This document shows, piece by piece, positions 58,630-64,000 of a DNA stretch of 64,000 bases (positions within the stretch are counted from its first letter, which is position 1; the number at the start of each line of letters is the position of its first letter). Origin of the DNA: Glycomyces amatae (GTDB taxonomy: Bacteria > Actinomycetota > Actinomycetes > Mycobacteriales > Micromonosporaceae). The notes beneath the pieces were generated by a model. That model searched no databases. It was not told the DNA's origin and saw only the letters and a list, made by a program, of their open reading frames with translations. The position numbers were made by a program, and so were the translations under genes. Location: positions 1 through 64,000 of the forward strand of contig NZ_JAJLQZ010000004.1 of the NCBI RefSeq assembly GCF_020991375.1, written 5' to 3'.

Positions 58630-59142
58630 ATGACGAAGGCGACGCTGAAGACCAATGCCGGCGACATCACGATCGAACTGCTCGACAACCACGCGCCCAA
58701 GACGGTGGCGAACTTCGTGGGTCTGGCCGAGGGCACCAAGGAGTACACCGACCCCGAGACCGGCGCCCCCGGCTCCGGCCCGTACTACGACGGCGTCATC
58801 TTCCACCGGGTCATCGGCGGCTTCATGATCCAGGGCGGCGACCCCACCGGCACCGGCCGCGGCGGCCCCGGCTACAAGTTCGCCGACGAGTTCCACCCCG
58901 ACCTCCACTTCGGCGAGCCCTACCTCCTCGCCATGGCCAACGCCGGACCCGGCACCAACGGCTCCCAGTTCTTCATCACCCTGGGCCCGACCCCGCACCT
59001 GAACTTCAAGCACACCATCTTCGGCAAGGTCGCCGACGAGGACTCCAAGTCCGTCGTCGACCGCATCGGCAAGACCGCGACCGGCCCGATGGACCGCCCG
59101 GTCAACGAGATCGTCATCAAGTCCGTCGTCATCGAGAAGTAA
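58630..59142 (+). CDS. ppiA: Peptidyl-prolyl cis-trans isomerase (cyclophilin)
   Basis: The 170-residue cytosolic cyclophilin catalyses proline isomerisation during folding. The core is YDGVIFHRVIGGFMIQGGDP (catalytic Arg in FHRV), then MANAGPGTNGSQFFITLGPT and HLNFKHTIFGKV. Length and sequence match mycobacterial PpiA (Rv0009). The start at ATG 58630 (MTKATLKTNAGDIT) is certain. It is followed after 10 bp by the rhomboid gene, so they are probably one transcript. Confidence 0.97.
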   Translation: MTKATLKTNAGDITIELLDNHAPKTVANFVGLAEGTKEYTDPETGAPGSGPYYDGVIFHRVIGGFMIQGGDPTGTGRGGPGYKFADEFHPDLHFGEPYLLAMANAGPGTNGSQFFITLGPTPHLNFKHTIFGKVADEDSKSVVDRIGKTATGPMDRPVNEIVIKSVVIEK

Positions 59143-59152
59143 CGACGCCTCG

Positions 59153-60076
59153 ATGAGCGAAGAGCAGTCGGCCCCGGTCTGCTATCGCCACCGGAACCGC
59201 CAGACCTATCTGCGCTGCGTCCGCTGCGACAAACCGATCTGCGCCGACTGCCGCATCGACGCACCCGTCGGGTTCCAATGCCCCGACTGCGTGGCCGAAG
59301 GCCGCCGGACGATGCGCCGACCGCGCTCCTCGTTCGGCGGCGGGGCCCGGGCGGGCGCGGCCGGCACGGTCACCAAGGTGCTCATCGGCGCGAACATCGC
59401 GGTGTTCGCGCTGGCCATCATCTCGGGCGGCAGCATCGACGCCCTGATGTCGTCGGTGCTGACCCCCATGCACGCCCTCGGTGCCGAGATCGGTTACCTC
59501 CCGGGCTACTCGAGTGTGCGGGTGGACCTGTTCGGCATCGAGATCGTGGCTCCGATGATCGCCGCGGGCGGGTACTACCGCATGGTCACGGCCATGTTCC
59601 TGCACTACGGCCTCATCCACCTGCTGTTCAACATGGTGGTGCTGTGGATGCTCGGCCGCGTCCTCGAGCGCGACCTCGGCCCGGCGAGGTTCCTCACCGT
59701 GTACATGCTGTCGGGCCTGGCGGGTTCGGTCGCGGTGTACCTGTTCTCGCCCGAGGTCTGGACGGCCGGCGCCTCCGGCGCCGTCTACGGCCTGTTCGGC
59801 CTGCTGATCATGGTGAACCGGAAGCTCCGGCGCGACAACCAGGGCATCTACGTGCTGCTGGGGTTGAACCTGGTGCTGACGATCATCTCGGGGTTCAGCC
59901 TCGCCGGACACGTCGGCGGCCTCATCGGCGGCCTGATCTGCGGTGCGATCCTCACCTTCACGCCGCGCGAGCGGCGCTCGATCCACTGGGTCGGCTTCGC
60001 CGTGTTCCTGGTGGTGCTGGCGGCGATCACGTTCTTCCAGACCGGGGCGATCGACAACCGGTACGACGTCGTCTAG
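59153..60076 (+). CDS. Rhomboid-family intramembrane serine protease with N-terminal zinc ribbon
   Basis: The 307-residue protein starts with a B-box-like zinc finger (CYRHRNRQTYLRCVRCDKPI, then CADCRIDAPVG and CPDC; about residues 9-46). The rhomboid domain (about 75-305) has six helices. The catalytic dyad is Ser208 in TAGASGAVYGLFG and His253 in LAGHVGGLIGG, and the family motif is GLIHLLFNMVVLWMLGR. It cleaves membrane proteins within the bilayer. It lies 10 bp downstream of ppiA, as in many actinobacteria. Confidence 0.95.
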   Translation: MSEEQSAPVCYRHRNRQTYLRCVRCDKPICADCRIDAPVGFQCPDCVAEGRRTMRRPRSSFGGGARAGAAGTVTKVLIGANIAVFALAIISGGSIDALMSSVLTPMHALGAEIGYLPGYSSVRVDLFGIEIVAPMIAAGGYYRMVTAMFLHYGLIHLLFNMVVLWMLGRVLERDLGPARFLTVYMLSGLAGSVAVYLFSPEVWTAGASGAVYGLFGLLIMVNRKLRRDNQGIYVLLGLNLVLTIISGFSLAGHVGGLIGGLICGAILTFTPRERRSIHWVGFAVFLVVLAAITFFQTGAIDNRYDVV

Positions 60077-60078
60077 GC

Positions 60079-60162
60079 CCGGGCCGCCGCCAGGCGGCCC
60101 GGACGCATCGATTCCGCCCGCCGCTCGCGGCGGCCATCGGCCCGAGCGGCTTCCGCTCGGGC
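60079..60162 (+). terminator. Two successive hairpins after the rhomboid gene
   Basis: CCGGGCCGCC-GCCA-GGCGGCCCGG is at 60079-60102 (10 bp perfect, 2 bp after the stop). GCCCGAGCGG-CTT-CCGCTCGGGC is at 60140-60162 (10 bp perfect). Neither has a long T-run. Confidence 0.75.
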
Positions 60163-60416
60163 CGCCCGGTGTCCAGGGCTTGACATCCGGAGGCCGGGAG
60201 GATTCGCTCGGTGCTCGGTGCCGGACTTGTTGGCGCTTGGGATGCTGCGGTTTTCGTTTTTGGAGCCTCGTTGGGGGCCTCCCCCTCCCCCCCCGCCCCA
60301 CCCACCCCGCGCCCGCCCGGTTGTTGTCGGTGTGCATCGTCGTGAGGGCCGTCGCCTCGGCGACTGGCCGGCGGTCGGCGTTGACCGTCCTTGCGGACCG
60401 GCCTTCGCCGGTGCCG
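60163..60416. other. Non-coding segment between rhomboid and mobA
   Basis: It contains a G/T-rich stretch with TTTTCGTTTTTGG (60251-60263) and a C-rich tract (60285-60312). No gene, RNA or repeat is recognised. Confidence 0.4.
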
Positions 60417-61031
60417 CTATTTCATGTCGGCGGCCCAGGTGCGGGCCTGTTCGAGATCGGCCGGAGTGTCGCAGTCGAACCACGGGGGCGGACCCGCCGC
60501 GTCCCAGTGGACCGTCTCGACCTCGATCCCGGTGAACAGGCGCCTCGCCGGCGCCCCCGGCTCGACCCCTGCCGCGTTGCGGCGGATCAGGGCCGTCGGC
60601 CACAGGCCGCACAACCACTGCCGGCGCCCCGCATCGTCGCAGAAGACCGCGCCGGCCTCCGCACCCGCGGCATCGGCCTTGCCGCGCAGCAGCTCCAGCG
60701 CCTCCGCGGAGAGGAACGGCAGGTCGCCGCCCAGGATCGCCACCCGCTCGCACTCGTCCGGCACGATCGCCAGACCCGCCGCGACCGACCTGGCCGGGCC
60801 CGAGCGCGGCGGATCCTCCAGCACCTGGAGCACCCCCGCCGGCAGGGGCTTCGCGTCGGCGGGCCGCGCGCCCACGACCACCCGCGCCGCCGCGTCCCCG
60901 GCGGCGGACAGTATCCGCTCCAGGATCGTCTCGTTCTCGACGACCAACTCGCTCTTCGCGCACCCGGCGAACCGTCGGGCCCTGCCGCCGACCAAGAAGA
61001 TCGCGGCGTAACTGCTCGGTAGGTCAGCCAT
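60417..61031 (-). CDS. mobA: Molybdenum cofactor guanylyltransferase (MobA-like)
   Basis: The 204-residue nucleotidyltransferase joins GMP to molybdopterin. The nucleotide-binding motif LVGGRARRF then CAKSELVVE (about residues 13-32) is a variant of LAGGXSXRMGXDKALL, keeping the key Lys. VAILGGDLPFLSAEALELL holds the metal-binding Asp. WLCGLWPTALI and DCDTPADLEQAR are typical near the C-terminus. It probably serves molybdoenzymes in the cell. The replacement of M-G-X-D by F-A-G-C in the first motif is unusual and may alter specificity. Confidence 0.87.
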   Translation of the reverse strand: MADLPSSYAAIFLVGGRARRFAGCAKSELVVENETILERILSAAGDAAARVVVGARPADAKPLPAGVLQVLEDPPRSGPARSVAAGLAIVPDECERVAILGGDLPFLSAEALELLRGKADAAGAEAGAVFCDDAGRRQWLCGLWPTALIRRNAAGVEPGAPARRLFTGIEVETVHWDAAGPPPWFDCDTPADLEQARTWAADMK

Positions 61032-61182
61032 GCCCCCAGACTAGCGATCACTCCGCGATCACGGGGTGCCGCTGCGCGACCGGCCGCATCTCGTCCCCTG
61101 GTTCTCCGGCTGGTCATCTCGCTCCTTTCCCTTCGGCTTCATCGGTGTTCTTTGCTCGCGGCGGGTATTCGGCGGGCGGGGC

Positions 61183-62163
61183 TCAGCCGTTGACCTCCGA
61201 GGCCTCCCGGTCTCCGTAGCCGATCCGCGACAGCGCGCCCGGCGGGATGCCCGCCTGCAGCGCCGCCATGAGCATCTGCGCCAAGCGGTAGTGCGGACTC
61301 ACCCGCAGCGCCAGCTCCAGCGCCTCGAGCGCGAGCACGCCGTTGCCGAAGCGGTAGGCGGCGAAGCCCGCCACCGCGGCGGCCGGGGCCACCAGGTCCT
61401 CCTCCATGTGCCTGGCCACCCAGATCCACAGATCGACCCGGTTGCCCTCGAACTGGCCGGAGTTGATGCGCCGCAAGGCGTAGTCCCGGATGTCCAGATC
61501 ACCGAGCGCCAGGCCCACCGCGGCGATGTCGCCCGTTCCCGGCAGCGCGCCCGCGCTCATCCAGTGGTCGATCGCGTGGAGGTCGCGCGAGCGCTGCGAC
61601 GCCCAGTCCATGTCCGCTTCGGCGGTGAGGATCTCGACCACCGCCGAGGCCACCGCCGCCCGTTTGCCGATCGGGGCCGGGGTCAGCTGGTCGGCGACCG
61701 CGGACCGGTCGGTCAGCGCGTACCCGCCCGCGACCGCGACCTCGCAGGACGCCGCCGTGGTCTCGGGGACCGGCAGGCCCTCGGGCGGGCAGCAGGGCTC
61801 GTCGCAGGTGAGGCTGAACCAGCGGCCCGCCGCCACGCGCAGCCGGTCGATCGGCGTGATCCCCGCGGCGTCGAGGCGCGCCGCCGCGCGTTCGATCGCC
61901 GCTTCCCCGACCTCCTTGTCGCCGTAGGCGATGATCACGCACTCGTCGCATTCGCTGTTGCTGAGCTGGGCCGTGAGGTCCACCAGGTGCTCCATGTGGT
62001 CGGCCGAGCCGGGAAGGTCGACGCGGAACGTGCACTGGAGTTCGCCGCGGAGGAGGCCCACCGTCACGAGGCTGTGCTCCGGATGGAAACCCAGGAGCAG
62101 CGGAGTGGTGGTGATGAGGTCTACGGGCCCGTTGATGCGGATTCTTGCTTGTGTCATGTTCAT
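61183..62163 (-). CDS. DUF4192-domain protein
   Basis: The 326-residue protein shows the DUF4192 pattern: INGPVDLITTTPLLLGFHPE, then SLVTVGLLRGEL, LDAAGITPIDRLRVAAGRWF and CCPPEGLPVPE. The Cys pair (DEPCCPPEG) and the GFHPE motif are hallmarks. This family is actinobacterial, cytosolic and of unknown function. The helical C-terminal part (about 220-310; ALRVSPHYRLAQMLMAALQA) is TPR-like. Start ATG 62163; it diverges from dnaE across ~410 bp with DnaA boxes. Confidence 0.94.
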   Translation of the reverse strand: MNMTQARIRINGPVDLITTTPLLLGFHPEHSLVTVGLLRGELQCTFRVDLPGSADHMEHLVDLTAQLSNSECDECVIIAYGDKEVGEAAIERAAARLDAAGITPIDRLRVAAGRWFSLTCDEPCCPPEGLPVPETTAASCEVAVAGGYALTDRSAVADQLTPAPIGKRAAVASAVVEILTAEADMDWASQRSRDLHAIDHWMSAGALPGTGDIAAVGLALGDLDIRDYALRRINSGQFEGNRVDLWIWVARHMEEDLVAPAAAVAGFAAYRFGNGVLALEALELALRVSPHYRLAQMLMAALQAGIPPGALSRIGYGDREASEVNG

Positions 62164-62214
62164 ACGTCAACTGTCCGTGACATGCCCATTACCCGCAAGA
62201 ATTATTTTTTGGCC

Positions 62215-62244
62215 TGTGGATAACCGAATCGGGCCTGTGGATTA
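62215..62244. promoter_or_regulatory. Two DnaA boxes upstream of dnaE
   Basis: TGTGGATAA (62215-62223, perfect) and TGTGGATTA (62236-62244, one mismatch) are 21 bp apart, two helical turns, in the same orientation. They lie beside an AT-rich stretch (AATTATTTTTT, 62201-62210) between the DUF4192 and dnaE starts. Confidence 0.75.
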
Positions 62245-62280
62245 TCGGGTGCCGAATGTCCGTTGTGGTAATGGGTTTCG

Positions 62281-62481
62281 GTGCGGACGCCTTCCGGCGA
62301 CCCCACCTTCTTCACGCGGCCGCGAGGCGGCGCGCCGCGCGACGTCTCCGAGTCGGCCGTGGAGCTGTTCTTCCCGCTCGACGAGGCGACCGCCGCGGTG
62401 TTCGGCGAGGCCGCCGCGGGGGGCGAGACGGACGGCATCGCGGGTGCGGAGTCGGCGCGGCCGCCGGGCCCGGGGGACTAG
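62281..62481 (+). CDS. Possible small ORF upstream of dnaE
   Basis: The 66-codon frame starts at GTG with no visible Shine-Dalgarno. Third codon positions are almost all G/C. The middle reads like a protein: DVSESAVELFFPLDEATAAV. No family is recognised. A leader peptide or a short regulatory protein are both possible; a non-coding reading is also possible since no ribosome site supports it. Confidence 0.35.
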   Translation: MRTPSGDPTFFTRPRGGAPRDVSESAVELFFPLDEATAAVFGEAAAGGETDGIAGAESARPPGPGD

Positions 62482-62576
62482 TCTTGAAAGTCTGGACCCG
62501 GCCGCCCGCGCCCGTGTCGCGCGGGCCCGCGCCGGGCTCGCCCGGGAACAAAACCACAGGTCAGCGGGAGTAAAGC

Positions 62577-64000
62577 GTGTCGAATCAGTACGTCCACCTG
62601 CACGTGCACACCGAATATTCGATGCTGGACGGGGCCGCGAAGCTCAAACCCCTGTTCGCCGAGGCGGAGCGGCTCGGGCAGCCCGCGATCGCGATGACCG
62701 ACCACGGGAACATGTACGGCGGGTACGCGTTCTACCAGGAGTCGAAGAAGACCGGGATCAAGCCGATCATCGGCATCGAGGCGTACATCGCGCCGCAGGA
62801 CCGGTTCCACAAGAAGCCCGTCTTCTGGGGCGAGCCGAGCCAGCGCGGCGACGACCTCTCCGGCGGCGGCTCCTACACCCACATGACGATGGTCGCCAAG
62901 AACTCCACGGGCCTGCGGAACCTGTTCAAGCTCTCCAGCACCGCCTCGTTCGAGGGCTACTACTACAAGCCCCGCATGGACCGCGAGCTCATCGCCCAGC
63001 ACGCGGAGGGGATCGTCGCCACCACCGGCTGCCCCTCCGGCGAGGTCCAGACCCGGTTCCGCCTGGGGCAGACGAAGGAGGCCTACCAGGCCGCCTCGGA
63101 CTACCGCGACATCTTCGGGCCGGAGAACTTCTTCCTGGAGATCATGGACCACGACAACCAGATCGACATGCGCGTCAAGGACGAGCTGTACGAGCTGGGC
63201 CGGAAGATGGGCATCCCGCCGCTGGTCACCAACGACTCCCACTTCGTGACCGAGGACCAGAAGTCCACGCACGCGGCGCTGCTGTGCGTCCAGTCGGGCA
63301 CGACCCTGGACGACCCGAAGCGGTTCAAGTTCGACGGGGAGGGCTACTTCCTGCGCTCGGCCGAGCAGATGTACGGCATCAAGAGCGACGACCTGTGGCA
63401 GGAGGGCTGCGCGAACACGCTGCTCGTCGCCGAGATGGTCGAGTCGTACGACGAGATCTTCGCCGTCCAGGACCGGATGCCGGTCATCGAGGTCCCCGAG
63501 GGCCACGACCAGGGCACGTGGCTGCGCGAGCAGGTCGCGGCCGGCCTCAAGGAGCGGTTCCCGGGCCGGGACGTCCCGGCCGAGTACCTCGAGCGGGCCG
63601 AGCTCGAGCTGAACGTCATCATCAACGCCGGGTACCCCTCGTACTTCCTGGTCGTCGCCGACCTCATCTCCCACGCCCGGTCCGTGGGGATCTACGTCGG
63701 CCCCGGCCGCGGCTCGGCCGCGGGCTCCCTGGTCGCGTACGCCATGAAGATCACGAACATCGACCCGCTCGAGCACGGCCTGCTGTTCGAGCGGTTCCTC
63801 AACCCTGAGCGCGTCTCGATGCCCGACATCGACATCGACTTCGACGACCGCCGCCGCGGCGAGATGATCACGTACGCGACCGAGAAGTACGGCAAGGAGT
63901 TCGTCGCCCAGGTCATCACGTTCGGCACCATCAAGACCAAGGCCGCGATCAAGGACGCCGCGCGCGTCCACCACGGCCAGCCCGGCTTCTCGATCGCCGA
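62577..64000 (+). CDS. dnaE: DNA polymerase III alpha subunit (5' part, runs off the window)
   Basis: The first ~474 codons are present. A PHP domain is at about residues 3-270 ([58 protein letters not shown]). The start of the polymerase core follows: [40 protein letters not shown], and the catalytic acidic motif [13 protein letters not shown]. The N-terminus and motifs indicate the essential replicative DnaE1 type. GTG 62577 fits the family start; CGGGAG lies about 7 nt upstream. Two DnaA boxes are ~340 bp upstream. Confidence 0.97.
   Translation, partial: MSNQYVHLHVHTEYSMLDGAAKLKPLFAEAERLGQPAIAMTDHGNMYGGYAFYQESKKTGIKPIIGIEAYIAPQDRFHKKPVFWGEPSQRGDDLSGGGSYTHMTMVAKNSTGLRNLFKLSSTASFEGYYYKPRMDRELIAQHAEGIVATTGCPSGEVQTRFRLGQTKEAYQAASDYRDIFGPENFFLEIMDHDNQIDMRVKDELYELGRKMGIPPLVTNDSHFVTEDQKSTHAALLCVQSGTTLDDPKRFKFDGEGYFLRSAEQMYGIKSDDLWQEGCANTLLVAEMVESYDEIFAVQDRMPVIEVPEGHDQGTWLREQVAAGLKERFPGRDVPAEYLERAELELNVIINAGYPSYFLVVADLISHARSVGIYVGPGRGSAAGSLVAYAMKITNIDPLEHGLLFERFLNPERVSMPDIDIDFDDRRRGEMITYATEKYGKEFVAQVITFGTIKTKAAIKDAARVHHGQPGFSIA

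Overview
The window is a continuous stretch of very GC-rich DNA (roughly 70-75 % G+C by eye) from the chromosome of an actinobacterium. The evidence is the gene set: sigK/rskA, crgA, a class E sortase, DUF397 with an Scr1-type XRE regulator, DUF4192, a large LuxR-ATPase regulator, many GTG starts, and G/C in most third codon positions. Glycomycetaceae or a related actinomycete family fits, but the genus cannot be fixed from the sequence alone. Two core blocks that lie near the origin in Mycobacterium are both here: rpsF-ssb-rpsR-rplI-dnaB (20.6-24.6 kb) and pabA-srtE-crgA-ppiA-rhomboid (51.7-60.1 kb). With two clusters of DnaA boxes, this suggests an origin-proximal location, although dnaA, dnaN and oriC are not in the window.

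Layout. 0.1-4.5 kb: msrA, then a SigK module (sigK, rskA, a membrane-anchored sulfite-oxidase-like molybdoenzyme, a fasciclin lipoprotein) with two SigK-type promoters. 4.6-8.5 kb: photolyase, MarR and an MMPL/RND-type exporter with a palindrome-rich divergent promoter. 8.6-14.4 kb: a small protein, a 1054-residue LuxR/AAA regulator whose 3' end is repeated downstream in decaying copies, an antisense msrA remnant, and a multicopper oxidase. 14.4-18.4 kb: two tandem PH-domain proteins, larC-larB (nickel-pincer cofactor) and a glycerophosphodiesterase. 18.5-27.0 kb: an RsbW-like ATP-binding protein, a GT87-like membrane protein, dnaB, a helically phased DnaA-box array, the rpsF-ssb-rpsR-rplI operon and class I fumarase.

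27.0-29.5 kb is poorly coding and compositionally odd: MarR, a Thr-rich ORF with a perfect Shine-Dalgarno sequence, and an 80-bp tandem repeat. 29.5-36.3 kb holds a beta-lactamase-fold hydrolase, an MHYT sensor, DUF418/TetR, a secreted chitinase, and an ArsR/SRPBCC pair behind a perfect 18-bp inverted repeat. 36.3-43.4 kb holds cystathionine beta-synthase, DUF397-XRE, a GNAT acetyltransferase, 6-phosphogluconate dehydrogenase and a hydrolase/TetR pair. 43.3-46.4 kb is three overlapping Nudix genes, an Rpn-like C-terminal fragment, a HicA-like toxin candidate with a DNA-binding partner, and a truncated fourth Nudix gene. 46.5-53.8 kb holds DUF6220/AhpD-like genes, a two-component system, YihY, DUF7144, pabA and sortase E. 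54.2-64.0 kb holds crgA, thiolase/YbhB, an aminotransferase, cyclophilin, rhomboid, mobA, DUF4192, and the 5' part of dnaE, which runs off the end.

How the genes connect. MobA completes the guanylated molybdenum cofactor used by many bacterial molybdoenzymes; whether the SigK-linked enzyme needs that form is unknown. MsrA, the molybdoenzyme and the SigK/RskA switch suggest a surface oxidative-damage response (inference). DnaA boxes sit in front of both dnaB and dnaE, hinting that replisome genes are tied to the initiator. Several regulators (MarR, TetR x2, ArsR, XRE) have clear palindromes beside their own or the adjacent gene.
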